Assembly: GCA_963730115.1 (NCBI GenBank)
Contig: CAVSQM010000004.1
Coordinates: 62,001-126,000 of the forward strand
From: DASQFQ01 sp963730115
GTDB lineage: Bacteria > Actinomycetota > Thermoleophilia > Solirubrobacterales > Solirubrobacteraceae
Length of the DNA: 64,000 bases
Direction of reading: 5' to 3'
Shown here: positions 40,263 through 50,020 of the stretch, one piece after another
How the letters are laid out: each line of letters starts with the position of its first letter
How positions within the stretch are numbered: position 1 is the stretch's first letter
The notes under the pieces: model-generated
Database searches by the model: none
Told to the model about the DNA's origin: nothing
What the model saw: the letters and a program-made list of their open reading frames with translations, nothing else
Program-made: the position numbers and the translations under genes

Positions 40263-42517
40263 CCGGGCGCAGCACGGGCACGTCCGGCCGGAGCCGCAGC
40301 GCCTCGCCGCGGTGCTCGATCATCAGCCCGGTGCCCTCGAGCAGCCGGTACGTGGTCGCGGCATGGGTCATGTCGACCTCGATGCGCTGCCCACGCACCG
40401 CGACCCGGAAGCGCAGCCGCTCCCATTCGGCGGGCAGCTTCGGATCGAAGCGGACCTCTCCGTCGAAGTCGCGCAGGCCGCCGAAGCCCGCCACCAGCGC
40501 GAGCCATGTCCCGCCGCACGACGCGACGTGGATGCCGTCCTTCGTGTTGCCGTGCAGGTCGTCGAGGTCGACCGTGCTCGCGGCGTCGAAGTAGCGCAGC
40601 GCGTCCTCCGGGTAGCCGACCTCGGACGCCATCACGCTCTGGACGCAGGCCGACAGCGTCGAGTCGCCGGTGGTGAGCGGGTCGTAATAGTCGAACGTGC
40701 GGCGCTTCTCGTCGGCCGAGAAGTGGTGGCCGACGAGGTAGGTGGCGAGCACGACGTCGGTCTGCTTGATCACCTGGTGGCGGTAGAGCTCGAGCGGGTG
40801 GAAGTGCAGCAGCAGCGGGTGCTTCTCCCGCGGCGTGCCCTCGAAGTCCCAGCGCTTGCGGTCGAGGAAGCGCTCGTCCTGCAGCACGATGCCGAGCTGC
40901 TCGTCGCGCGGGATGTACATGCGCTCGGCGGCGCGGCGCCAGCACGCCACCTCGTCGTCGGTCAGGCCGGTCGCGCGCACGAGGTCGGCGTGCGCGCGCG
41001 GGTCGGCGGCGGCGAGCCACTCGAGGACGCGCGTGGCGACCTCGAGGTTCTCCTTCGCCAGCAGGTTCGTGTACGCGTTGTCGTCGACGACGGTCGTGTA
41101 CTCGTCCGGCCCGGTCACCGCGTGGATGCAGAACTGCCCGCCGCGCCGCTCGGAGAAGAAGCCGAGCTCGATCCAGAAGCGCGCGGTCTCGACGAGCACC
41201 TCGGCGCCCTGCTCGAGCAGGAACCCGAGGTCGCCCGTCACGCGGTTGTAGTGGTGCATCGCGTAGGCGATGTCGGCGTTGATGTGGTACTGCGCGGTGC
41301 CGGCCGCGTACCAGGCGGAGGCCTCCTGGCCGTCGATCGTGCGCCACGGGAAGAGCGCGCCGCGGTGCCCGACCTCCCGCGCCCGCCGGCGCGCGGCGGG
41401 GAGCATGGCGCAGCGCATCCGCAGCAGCGCCCGCGCCCACTCCGGGTTCGCGTGGGTGAGGAACGGGAGGACGTAGATCTCCGCGTCCCAGAAGTAGTGG
41501 CCCTCGTAACCGCGGCCGCTGACGCCCTTGGCCGGCACGCCGAGCCCGTCGGCGCGCGCGGTCGCCTGCATCAGCTGGAAGAGGTTGAAGCGGACGGCGC
41601 GCTGCACCTCCGGCGCGCCCTCCACCTCGACGTCGCTGCGCTCCCAGAACGCCTCGACCCGCCGCGAGTGGGCCTGCTCGACCGCGTCGTAGCCTTCGCC
41701 CGCCGCGCGGTCGAGCGTGCGGTGGGCACGCGCGGCCATCTCGCCCGGCGCCGTGTTCGCGGCCCAGTGATAGGCGACGTACTTGCGCAGCCGCAGCGAC
41801 CCTCCTGCCACGAGCGCGGACTCGGCGACGACGCGCGCGGCGTCGCCGTCGACGGTCGTCTCCACCGCGGCGGCGCCCGTGAAGTCGTTGTGCATGCCGC
41901 ACGCCAGCGTCAGCCCCGACCGCCGCGTGGCGAGCGAGAGCACCACGCGCGGGCCGAGCGTCTCGGCCGCCAGCGGGTCGAGCGGGCGCTCGGCGAAGCC
42001 CTTGTGGCGGCGCGGGTCGTCGTCGGCAGCCGCGTCCTCGTGCGGCCGCAGCTCGGAGGACAGCGCGACGGCGGCGGCGCCCTCGAGCACCGTCACCTCG
42101 TAGTCGATCGCGACGAGGTTGCGACGCACGAGCGATGCGAGCGCGGCGCGAGCGCACCCGCAGGCGAGCGCCGCCCGGGGTGTCGAGGAAGACCTCGCGC
42201 CGCAGCACTCCGGCGCGCATGTCGAGCACGCGCGTCACCTGCGCGGTGGTCACGTCGAGCGGCTCGCCGTCGACGCTCAGCCGCACGATCGAGCCGTCGG
42301 GCGGCGCGACGATCGTCTGGCCGGTGCGGGCGAGCCCGTACGCGTCCTCGGGGTACACGATCGGCCAGGTCTCGTGGAAGCCGTTGAGGACCGTGCCCGC
42401 GTCGTACGCGGGCGTGCCCTCCTCCGGCGCGCCGCGCACGCCGAGGTAGCCGTTGCCGACCGCGAGGACCGACTCCAGCGCGGCGTCGTGGCCGCTGCTC
42501 TCGATCGTCCAGGTCAT
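40225..42517 (-). CDS. GH65 family disaccharide phosphorylase/hydrolase, apparent frameshift
   Basis: A protein of about 764 residues. The N-terminal beta-sandwich starts NGYLGVRGAPEEGTPAYDAG. The catalytic barrel has FWDAEIYVLPFL, the general acid in GPDEYTTVVDDNAYTN, and KQTDVVLATYL. GH65 enzymes phosphorolyse trehalose, maltose, kojibiose or nigerose to beta-glucose-1-phosphate, which the mutase next door would use. The frame shifts once at about 42140-42150 (RVRSRR to LASLVRRNLVAID); one surplus base explains it, so a sequence error is likely. Overlaps the mutase stop by 4 bases. Confidence 0.82.
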
Positions 42518-43197
42518 GCCGCCAGCTCCCCGAGGTCGTCGACGACCACGTGGGCGCCGGCCTTGCGCAGCTCGTCGTGGCCGACGTTGCGGGCGACGCC
42601 GATCACGAGCCGGAAGTCCCCGGCGCGCCCGGCGGCCACGCCGGCCAGCGCGTCCTCGACCACCGCCGCGCGGTCGGCGCGGACGCCGACCCGCCGCGAG
42701 GCCTCGAGGAAGCCGTCGGGCGCGGGCTTGCCGCGCAGGCCGAGCCGCGTGACCTCGCCGCCGTCGACCACCGCGTCGAACGCGTCGTCGATGCCCGCGG
42801 CGCGGAGGACCTGGTGGGCGTTGGCGCTCGAGGACACCACCGCGGTGCGGATGCCCTGGGCGCGCAGCTCGCGCACCCAGCGCTCCGAGCCGGGGAACGC
42901 CTCGACGCCGTCACGGGCCAGCGCGCGCTCGACGAGCGCCTGCTTGGCGTCGCCGACGGCGACCACCTCGGCCTCGGACAGCTCGACGCCGCGCGAGCGC
43001 AGGAAGTCGCGCACGCCGTCGTAGCGCGGCTTGCCGTCGACGTGGTCGGCGTACTCGCGATGCGGGTCGAACGGCGCCTGGCCGAGCTCGGCCAGCAGCG
43101 GGTCGAACGTGCGCTTCCAGCAGTCGATGTGGAGCGCGGTCGTCGAGGTCAGGACCCCGTCGAGGTCGAACAGCACGGCGTCGAGCAGGCGGCGCAT
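42514..43197 (-). CDS. HAD-family beta-phosphoglucomutase
   Basis: A 227-residue HAD phosphatase-fold enzyme. Motif I AVLFDLDGVLTSTTALH has both Asp; motif II is TAVVSSSANAHQVL, Lys is in RGKPAPDGFLEA, and motif IV is VVEDALAGVAAGR. The cap (CWKRTFDPLLAELGQAPFDP, YDGVRDFLRSRG) is typical of beta-phosphoglucomutases, which convert beta-glucose-1-phosphate to glucose-6-phosphate. Location just before GH65 strongly supports that role. It overlaps both neighbours by a few bases. Confidence 0.88.
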   Translation of the reverse strand: MRRLLDAVLFDLDGVLTSTTALHIDCWKRTFDPLLAELGQAPFDPHREYADHVDGKPRYDGVRDFLRSRGVELSEAEVVAVGDAKQALVERALARDGVEAFPGSERWVRELRAQGIRTAVVSSSANAHQVLRAAGIDDAFDAVVDGGEVTRLGLRGKPAPDGFLEASRRVGVRADRAAVVEDALAGVAAGRAGDFRLVIGVARNVGHDELRKAGAHVVVDDLGELAA

Positions 43198-44438
43198 CAG
43201 ACCACCTCCACGACGTCGCGGCGGAAGCACGCCGCGGACGCCCAGTCGGCGAGGACGCGCGTGCGGCGCGAGGCGAACGGCAGCGCCATCAGGTGGTAGC
43301 CGCGGGCGACGAGCCAGCCGGCGAGGCCGCGGAAGCGGAGCCCGCCGGCGGTGGCGATGCCGTGGCGGCTGCCGAGCGTGGCCATCTGGCCCTTCGTGCG
43401 GTAGCGGTACGGCTGCGGGTCGCCGCCGAGGTTGCGGGCGAGCCGCCGCGCCTGGCGCAGCGCGTGCTGGCAGGTCGCCGGGTCGGTCTCGCCGGGCGTC
43501 GCGGCGTTCGGGACGGCGGCGCAGTCGCCGAGCGCCCAGACGCCGGGCATGCCCTCGACCGCGAGCGTCTCGTCGACGCGCACGCGGTTGTGCTCGTCGA
43601 GCGGCAGCCCGAGCTGCCCGAGCAGCGGGTTCGGCGTGACCCCCGCGGTCCACACCAGCGTCTCGGCGTCGATGCGGCGCCCGCCGGACAGCGTCACGCC
43701 ACGGGCGTCGGCGGACTCGAGCGAGGTCTCGGTGAGGATCTCGACGCCGCGCTTGGAGAGCGTGCGGGCGGCGAAGTCCGCGAGCCGTTCCGGCGTCTGG
43801 CCGAGGATCCGCGGCGCGCGGTCGACCAGCACCCAGCGCGCCTCGATGCCGGCGAGGCGCGGGTGGCGGCGCAGCGCGCAGGCGGTCAGCTCCTGCAGCT
43901 CGGCGAGCGTCTCCACGCCGGCGAAGCCTGCGCCGGCGAACACGAACGTCAGCCGGCGCCCGGCGCTCTCGGGCGCGGCGTCCGCGAGCTCGATCTGGCG
44001 CAGCACGTGGTTGCGGAGCCGGATCGCATCGCCGACGTGCTTGAGCGTGAAGGCGTGCTCGTCCAGCCCGGCGACCGCCGGCATGCGGGTGACGGCACCG
44101 AGCGCGATCACCAGGTCGGCGTAGCTGACGCCGAAGCGGCCCGCGTCGGACTGCACGATCACGCGGCGGCGCTCGGGGTCGAGCGCGACCGCCGAGCCGA
44201 GCAGCAGGTCGACGTCCGGGGACATGCTGCGGATGGGGACCAGCACGTGCCGGGGCTCGATGGTGCCGGCCGCCGCCTCGGGGAGCAGCGGCGTGTAGAG
44301 CATGAAGTTGGTGGGGTTCACGACGGTGGCGCCCGCGTGCCCGAGGCCGCGGGCGACGTAGCTGCCGGCGAAGCCGCCGCCGAGGATGAGGGTGCCTCCG
44401 CGGGCGATGCGGGGCCGGATGTGGGGGTCGAGGTTCAT
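43197..44438 (-). CDS. NDH-2-like NAD(P)/FAD oxidoreductase
   Basis: A 413-residue flavoprotein related to type II NADH dehydrogenase. FAD site LILGGGFAGSYVARGLG, YTPLLPEAAAGTIEPRHVL, NAD site FVFAGAGFAGVETLAELQE, ETLVWTAGVTPNPLL and GVWALGDCAAVPN are in the usual order. The C-terminal amphipathic region (RGLAGWLVARGYHLMALP) fits membrane association. It would pass electrons from NADH to quinone. It is the first gene of the NDH/mutase/GH65 operon and is preceded at 30 bases by a 22-base motif shared with the exporter at 47345. Confidence 0.84.
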   Translation of the reverse strand: MNLDPHIRPRIARGGTLILGGGFAGSYVARGLGHAGATVVNPTNFMLYTPLLPEAAAGTIEPRHVLVPIRSMSPDVDLLLGSAVALDPERRRVIVQSDAGRFGVSYADLVIALGAVTRMPAVAGLDEHAFTLKHVGDAIRLRNHVLRQIELADAAPESAGRRLTFVFAGAGFAGVETLAELQELTACALRRHPRLAGIEARWVLVDRAPRILGQTPERLADFAARTLSKRGVEILTETSLESADARGVTLSGGRRIDAETLVWTAGVTPNPLLGQLGLPLDEHNRVRVDETLAVEGMPGVWALGDCAAVPNAATPGETDPATCQHALRQARRLARNLGGDPQPYRYRTKGQMATLGSRHGIATAGGLRFRGLAGWLVARGYHLMALPFASRRTRVLADWASAACFRRDVVEVV

Positions 44439-44468
44439 GCTCGGCGAAGCTACGGGCGCCCCGTCGAG

Positions 44469-44490
44469 GTCGAATCGGTGAAATCGCCTA
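44469..44490 (-). promoter_or_regulatory. Shared 22-base motif before the NDH-2-like operon
   Basis: On the minus strand TAGGCGATTT-CAC-CGAT-T-CGAC, 30 bases before the ATG at 44438. The matching site at 47294 has the same orientation and spacing to its gene. Confidence 0.6.
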
Positions 44491-44497
44491 AGTTCGC

Positions 44498-47260
44498 CTA
44501 GGTAAGCGCCGGCTCCAGCTCCTCGGGCTCGCCGAGCGGCTGCCGCGCGAGCTGCGTGCGCGAGGTGATGCCGAGCTTCGTGAACACCTTGCGCAGGTGC
44601 GCGTCGACGGTCCGCGGCGACAGGAAGAGCTGCGCCGCGACCTCCTTGTTCGAGAGCCCGCTCGCCACGAAGCGCGCGATCTGCAGCTCCTGCGGCGTCA
44701 GCTGGTCGATCGTGCTCGGGTCGCGCTTGCGGGCCGTCTCGCCCGTGGCGCGCAGCTCGGCCCGCGCGCGCTCGGCGAGCGGCTCGGCGCGGTAGGCCTC
44801 GAACGTGGCGAGCGCGGCGCGGAACTGTGTGCGCGCGTCGGTCCGGCGGCGCTCGCGGCGCAGGTGCTCGCCGTAGTGCATCCGCATGCGCGCGAGGTCC
44901 ATCGGGCGCGCGTCGTCGGCGAGCGCCAGCATCGCCTCGAAGTGCGCGGTCGCATCCTCGCCCTCGGCGAGCAGCGCCCGGCAGCCGGCCAGCCGCGGTG
45001 CGGCGAAGCGCGCGCCCGAGTGCGTCGCCCACGCCTCGTAGAACCGCAGCGACTCGCGCGCCAGCTCCGGGCGGCCGGCGCGGACGGCCGCCTCGACCTT
45101 GTCGGGCAGCATCAGCGCGGCCATCACCGGATCGGCGTCGCCGGTTCCCTGCTCGGCGATCGTGTCGTAGCGCTCGAGCGCCTCCGCCCAGCGGGCGCGG
45201 TTGATGTCGTCGACCGCGAGCGCATAGGTGGCGAGCGACACGCGATTGGGGAGCCCCTTGGTGAGCGCCACGGCGATCACCTCCTCGCCGTAGCGGTGGG
45301 ACTCTTCGTGACGCCCCTGGATGGCGGCGATGACCGCGAGCACGGCGTGCAGCAGCAGCAGGATGTTCTCCGCGCTCAGCTCGCGCGCGAGCGCGGCCGC
45401 CTCGCGGACGGCGAGCTCGGCCTCGTCGTTGCGCTGCGCGATGATGAGCTGCGCCGAGCGCCCGGACAACGCGATCACGAGCTCCCCGACCTCCCCGCTG
45501 GCGCGCGCGAGCCGGATCGCGCGGCCGACGAGCGCGCTCGCCGCCTCGTCGTCCCCGAGCCACAGCGCCGCGAGGCTGGCGAGGAAGGCATGGCGCGTCT
45601 GGTCGGTGAGCGCGCCGTGGGCGATCGCAGGCTCGAGGCAGCGCGCCGCTTCCGCATGGTCGCCGCTCATCATCGCGGCGAAGCCGAGGATCACCCGGCG
45701 GAAGAACAGCGCCGTGTCGTCCCCCTCCGCCGGGACGACGACCTTGGTGACGCGCGCGATCTCCTGCACCGCCGACACGTCGGCGCTCTGCCAGGCGGCG
45801 GAGGTCGCCTGCATCAGCAGCTCCGCCGCGCGGCCGGCGTCGCGTGAGGCCACGGCGGAGGCCGCCGCGACCAGCGACGGGATCGCGTCGCGGGGCCGGC
45901 CCCGGCGCAGCGTCGCGACGCCGAACACGAACGCGCACTGCGCCCGCAGGTCCGGATCGTCGGTCAGCACCTCCGCTCGCTCGGCGAGCGCGAGCGCCTG
46001 GACGTCGCGCCCCATGAGCGTCGACAGCGCCGCCGCCCGGGTGAGCCGGCGGGCGCGCGCCGTTCGGTCGCTCGACAGCGCCGCCGCGCGCTCGAGCGCC
46101 TTCGCCGCCGCGGCGTGCCCGCCGCGCTCGACGGCGCGCTCGGCGGCCTCGTCGAGCGCCTGCACCACGCCCTCGTCGGGCTCGAGCGCCGACGCCGCCA
46201 GGTGCCAGGCGCGGCGATCCGCCTGCTCGTCGTCGCCCTCCAGCGCGGCGGCGAGCGCCCAGTGGACCGCGCGCCGCTCGTTCGAGGTGGCCGAGCCGTA
46301 GACGGCGGAGCGCACGAGCGGGTGGCGGAACGCGACGCGCCCGTCCGCGATCGTGACGAGCCCGGCCTGCTCGGCGGCGTCGAGCGCGAAGCCGCCCGAG
46401 GAGAGCGTCGCCACCGCCCGCTCGACCACCGCCGCGCTCTCGGAGTCGTCGGCCGCCGCGGCGAGCAGCGCGAGCCGTGTCGGGGCCGGCAGGCGCGCGA
46501 CGCGGTCGTGGAACACGCGCTCGAGCCGGCGCGTCATCGGCAGCGCCTCCGGCAGAGGCTCGTCGCCGGCGAGCTGGGCGGCGCTCAGGGCAGTCGGCAG
46601 CTCGACGAGCGCGAGCGCGTTGCCGTGGGTCTGCGCGAGCAGGTGCTCGCGGACCTCCGGCGCAGCCGCCGCCGCGGCGTGCGCCAGCAGCTCGGCGGCC
46701 GCCGCGTCGTCGAGCCCGCCGACCGTGTGCGACGGCACGTCGGGCGCCTCGAACACACGGACGTCGCCCTCGCGGGCGGAGAACAGGAGGACGACGCCCT
46801 CGGCGTCGAGGCGGCGGGCGACGAACTGCAGCGCGTCCGACGACCCGGCGTCGAGCCAGTGTGCGTCGTCGACGAGGCACAGCACCGGCCGCTCCTCGGC
46901 GAGCTCGGACAGCAGCGACAGACAGGCGGAGTAGATGAGGAAGCGCTCCTGCGCTCCGCCCTCCGCGAGCCCGAGCGCGGACTGGAGCGCGGCGGCCTGC
47001 GGCGAGGGCAGGCGGTCGACGAGGCGCAGGGCGGGGCGCAGCAGCTGCTGGAGCGCGGCGAACGGCAGCTCGGACTCCGATTCCACCCCGCGCGCGGTCA
47101 GCACGTGCATCTCGCCCGCGCGGGCGCGCGCGTCCTCGAGCAGGACCGTCTTGCCGATCCCGGCCTCGCCGCGCAACGCCAGCGCGCCGCTCCGCGAGTC
47201 GCGGGCCGCGTCGAGCAGTGCGCCGATGAGGGCGCGCTCAGCGTCCCTCCCAAACAGCAC
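44498..47260 (-). CDS. LAL-type LuxR regulator with AAA ATPase
   Basis: A 920-residue regulator of the MalT/LAL class. N-terminal ATPase: Walker A GEAGIGKT at residues 31-38, Walker B VLCLVDDAHWLD near 125. A long helical TPR-like middle (for example LERAAALSSDRTARARRLT) precedes the LuxR helix-turn-helix (LTPQELQIARFVASGLSNKE, RTVDAHLRKVFTKLGI). MalT-like proteins sense sugars; here the sugar phosphorylase operon lies downstream on the same strand and an exporter lies divergent. It probably acts on both through the shared 22-base motif. Confidence 0.87.
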   Translation of the reverse strand: MLFGRDAERALIGALLDAARDSRSGALALRGEAGIGKTVLLEDARARAGEMHVLTARGVESESELPFAALQQLLRPALRLVDRLPSPQAAALQSALGLAEGGAQERFLIYSACLSLLSELAEERPVLCLVDDAHWLDAGSSDALQFVARRLDAEGVVLLFSAREGDVRVFEAPDVPSHTVGGLDDAAAAELLAHAAAAAAPEVREHLLAQTHGNALALVELPTALSAAQLAGDEPLPEALPMTRRLERVFHDRVARLPAPTRLALLAAAADDSESAAVVERAVATLSSGGFALDAAEQAGLVTIADGRVAFRHPLVRSAVYGSATSNERRAVHWALAAALEGDDEQADRRAWHLAASALEPDEGVVQALDEAAERAVERGGHAAAAKALERAAALSSDRTARARRLTRAAALSTLMGRDVQALALAERAEVLTDDPDLRAQCAFVFGVATLRRGRPRDAIPSLVAAASAVASRDAGRAAELLMQATSAAWQSADVSAVQEIARVTKVVVPAEGDDTALFFRRVILGFAAMMSGDHAEAARCLEPAIAHGALTDQTRHAFLASLAALWLGDDEAASALVGRAIRLARASGEVGELVIALSGRSAQLIIAQRNDEAELAVREAAALARELSAENILLLLHAVLAVIAAIQGRHEESHRYGEEVIAVALTKGLPNRVSLATYALAVDDINRARWAEALERYDTIAEQGTGDADPVMAALMLPDKVEAAVRAGRPELARESLRFYEAWATHSGARFAAPRLAGCRALLAEGEDATAHFEAMLALADDARPMDLARMRMHYGEHLRRERRRTDARTQFRAALATFEAYRAEPLAERARAELRATGETARKRDPSTIDQLTPQELQIARFVASGLSNKEVAAQLFLSPRTVDAHLRKVFTKLGITSRTQLARQPLGEPEELEPALT

Positions 47261-47293
47261 ACGCCGACCTTACCGACGAGCGTGGCGACGATG

Positions 47294-47315
47294 TAGGCGA
47301 TTTACGCGATGCGAC
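47294..47315 (+). promoter_or_regulatory. Shared 22-base motif before the DHA2 exporter
   Basis: TAGGCGATTT-ACG-CGAT-G-CGAC, 29 bases before ATG 47345. GCGAT is repeated with a 9-base period. It matches 18 of 22 positions of the site at 44469. Confidence 0.6.
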
Positions 47316-47344
47316 GGCACCGGCGTGACGGCAGGTTTCCCGCC

Positions 47345-48895
47345 ATGTCAATTGATCCCCTCACCTACGCCCGGCGCTGGAAGACCCTCGGGGTCCTCTC
47401 CCTCGCCCTCCTCATCATCGGTCTCGACAACACGATCCTCAACGTGGCTCTCCCGAGCCTCCAGGAGGAGTTCGATGCATCGTCATCCACGCTGCAGTGG
47501 ATCGTCGATTCGTACCTGCTCGTCTTCGCCGGCCTGCTGCTGACCATGGGCACGCTCGGTGATCGCTTCGGGCGCAAGCTCGCGTTGCAATCCGGCCTGG
47601 CGCTGTTCGGCGGCGCGAGCCTCGCCGTCCTCTTCGTCGATTCTGCCGACGGTCTGATCGCGGTCCGCGCCGCGATGGGCATCGGCGGCGCGCTGATCAT
47701 GCCGGCGACGCTGTCGATCATCGCCAACGTCTTCCCGCGCGAAGAGCGCGCCAAGGCGATCGGCATCTGGTCCGGCATGGCCGCGATCGGCATCGGCCTC
47801 GGCCCGCTGATGGGCGGCCTGCTGCTCGAGTGGTTCGACTGGAGCTCGGTGTTCCTCCTCAACGTCCCGGTCGCGCTGGTCGCCTTCGCCGCCGGCGCCG
47901 TGCTGGTCCCCGAGAGCCGTGACCCGGAGCCCGGCGCGTTCGACTTCCCGGGCGCCGCGCTGTCGATCGCCGCGCTGACCTCGCTCGTCTACGGCGTCAT
48001 CGAGGCGCCGAGCGAAGGCTGGACCAGCCCGCTGACCCTCGCGTGCTTCGGCGCGTTCGCCGTGCTCGCCGTCGCGTTCGTGCGCTGGGAGCTCCGGACC
48101 GCCGAGCCGATGCTGAACCTCTCGTTCTTCCGCAACCCGCGCTTCAGCATCGCGTCGGGCGGCATCAGCCTCGCGTTCTTCTCGCTGTTCGGCGCGATCT
48201 TCGCGCTGACGCAGTTCATGCAGTACGCCAAGGGCTACTCGGCGCTCGAGGCCGGCGCGGCGATGACCCCGCTTGCGCTCGGGCTCGTGATGGGCGCGGG
48301 CTCGGGCATCAAGCTGAACGAGAAGCTGGGCACCGCCAAGACGGTCGCGGCCGGCCTGATGGGCCTGGCCGTCCTGCTCTCGAGCAGCCTGTTCTGGAGC
48401 GTCGACATGCCGTACTGGCCGCTCGGCCTGTGGTTCTTCGCCGTCGCGCTGTCGATGGGCTGGGTCATGGGCCCGGCGACCGACTCCGTCATGGGCGCCG
48501 TGCCCGAGGAGAAGTCGGGCGTCGCCTCGGCGATGAACGACGTCACCCGGCAGGTCGCCGGCGCCCTCGGCACCGCCGTCATCGGCTCCCTGATCGCGTC
48601 GCTCTACAGCTCGCGGATCAGCGACGACGTCGCCGCGCTGCCCGAGCAGGCCCGCGTGGCTGCCGAGGACTCGATCGGCCAGGCCAACGCGATCGCGGGG
48701 CAGCTGCCGGCCGAGCAGGGCGCGACCCTCGCGGAGGCCGCCACCGACGCGTTCACGCACGCGCTCAGCCTCGGCTTCACGGTCGCCGGCGCCGCCGCGC
48801 TGATCGCCGCGATCGTGGTCAGGCGATTCCTGCCCAACCGCCACGAGGGCGCGGCGGTCGAGACCGGCCCGGCGCTCGCGCCGGCGCCGGCCTAG
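47345..48895 (+). CDS. DHA2-type MFS drug exporter
   Basis: A 516-residue transporter with about 14 helices. Early signature LIIGLDNTILNVALPSLQEE with DNTILNVALP (motif D1 of DHA2), TLGDRFGRKLALQ (motif A), and GLGPLMGGLLLEWFDWSSVF (motif C). The C-terminal extension (PEQARVAAEDSIGQANAIAG) is typical of actinobacterial EmrB/QacA-like pumps. It is divergent from the LuxR regulator and overlaps the intradiol dioxygenase-like gene by 4 bases at its 3' end. Confidence 0.87.
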   Translation: MSIDPLTYARRWKTLGVLSLALLIIGLDNTILNVALPSLQEEFDASSSTLQWIVDSYLLVFAGLLLTMGTLGDRFGRKLALQSGLALFGGASLAVLFVDSADGLIAVRAAMGIGGALIMPATLSIIANVFPREERAKAIGIWSGMAAIGIGLGPLMGGLLLEWFDWSSVFLLNVPVALVAFAAGAVLVPESRDPEPGAFDFPGAALSIAALTSLVYGVIEAPSEGWTSPLTLACFGAFAVLAVAFVRWELRTAEPMLNLSFFRNPRFSIASGGISLAFFSLFGAIFALTQFMQYAKGYSALEAGAAMTPLALGLVMGAGSGIKLNEKLGTAKTVAAGLMGLAVLLSSSLFWSVDMPYWPLGLWFFAVALSMGWVMGPATDSVMGAVPEEKSGVASAMNDVTRQVAGALGTAVIGSLIASLYSSRISDDVAALPEQARVAAEDSIGQANAIAGQLPAEQGATLAEAATDAFTHALSLGFTVAGAAALIAAIVVRRFLPNRHEGAAVETGPALAPAPA

Positions 48896-49572
48896 GTCCT
48901 GACGCCCAGCTCCAGGCGGCCGGCGTATCCACGTCGGCCGCCGGAGCGGCGGCGCAGGCGCAACGTCGAGCGCGCCCCGCCGTCCTGGTAGATCATGTCC
49001 TCCGCGTGCGAGGTGTCGGCCTGGCCGCGGGACTTGTAGTAGCGCGTGCGGTAGACCGCGCGCTCGACCTTCTCGCTCATGAACAGCTGGCCCGTGTGGA
49101 CCTCGCTGCCGCCGAGGTGGACCTTGAGGTGGATGTGGGGAGTGCGCCCGCGGTACCAGCCCGGGAACACGGTGTCGAAGCGCACGCGGCCGGCGGCGTC
49201 GGACCGCTGGACGCCGCGCAGGTAGCGCGAGCCGGACTCGCCGTCGAAGCCGGAGTACTCGCCGTCGGGGGCGGCGTGCCAGATCTCGACGTCGGCGGCC
49301 TTGATCGGTCGGCACGTGCTCGAGCGCACGACGCTGAGGCGGAGGACGAGCGGCAGGCCGTCGACGTCCTCGGTGACGTCGCGGCGCCGGAGCGCGTCGT
49401 CGATCCAGTACGGGCCCTCGGTCATCTCGGGCGTGAGCACGCAGCTCGCCGAGGCGGCCGAGCGCAGCGCGGCGGCGGGGCGGGTGCCGAGCACGAGCGC
49501 GCCGACACCGGCCGCGCCGGCGATCAGCGCCTCGCGGCGGCCGAAGCCGGCCTTGTGTTCATGTGGGTGCAT
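48892..49572 (-). CDS. Secreted intradiol ring-cleavage dioxygenase-like protein
   Basis: A 226-residue protein. The N-terminus (GFGRREALIAGAAGVGALVLG) looks like a Tat signal with twin Arg. The dioxygenase beta-sandwich follows: TPEMTEGPYWIDD (first Tyr ligand), ADVEIWHAAPDGEYSGFDG, GWYRGRTPHIHLKVH (second Tyr and two His), and VYRTRYYKSRG. All four non-heme iron ligands are present. Secreted members of this family are widespread in Actinobacteria and may attack aromatic parts of plant polymers. It lies convergent to the exporter. Confidence 0.84.
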   Translation of the reverse strand: MHPHEHKAGFGRREALIAGAAGVGALVLGTRPAAALRSAASASCVLTPEMTEGPYWIDDALRRRDVTEDVDGLPLVLRLSVVRSSTCRPIKAADVEIWHAAPDGEYSGFDGESGSRYLRGVQRSDAAGRVRFDTVFPGWYRGRTPHIHLKVHLGGSEVHTGQLFMSEKVERAVYRTRYYKSRGQADTSHAEDMIYQDGGARSTLRLRRRSGGRRGYAGRLELGVRT

Positions 49573-49612
49573 GGCGGCATCGTCGCCGCGGACCCTGAGC
49601 AGCGGCTGAGAG

Positions 49613-49813
49613 TCAGTGCGCGTGCGGCTGCTTGGGAAGGTTCTTCATCGACTGGCGGTCGGCGAGCCGACGGCGACCAGCAGCCTCTGCGGCGTCCGCC
49701 GCGCGCTCCTCCCGACCGCGCGCGTAGGCAGCCTCGTTGGCCTTCTGCACGCGCTCCTTCGCAGCACGGAACGCTGCCTCGCCTCGGAGGGGCTCGTTGC
49801 TCTGCTGGCTCAT
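49613..49813 (-). CDS. Small charged hypothetical protein
   Basis: A 66-residue helical protein rich in Ala, Arg and Glu (EAAFRAAKERVQKANEAAYA, REERAADAAEAAGRRRLADR) with a basic tail ending PHAH. AGGAG lies five bases before the ATG. No known family. It may bind nucleic acid given its charge, but this is a guess. Confidence 0.6.
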   Translation of the reverse strand: MSQQSNEPLRGEAAFRAAKERVQKANEAAYARGREERAADAAEAAGRRRLADRQSMKNLPKQPHAH

Positions 49814-50020
49814 GGTGCTCCTGACCCTGCCCCCGGATAGCCCGACCGACGGCGGATGCGGGAGCATCGACACCCGTCGGCGGACCGCCCAGCGAACGCC
49901 CCGCACCGTCGATTCTACTCCCAGGGGGCGGCGTCGGCGGTATGGGGGTAGTCTCGATCCCGACCGAGGCTCAGCCTGGCGAACTGATCCTGCACGCGTT
50001 CCGAGGCGAGGAGCCGGGGC

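Noticed and set aside
40312..42387. Long open frame on the plus strand opposite GH65
   Set aside because: It mirrors the codon pattern of the GH65 gene and has no family motif or start signal.
44597..45847. Open frame on the plus strand inside the LuxR regulator
   Set aside because: Arg/Gly/His-rich shadow; the minus strand encodes a full LAL regulator.
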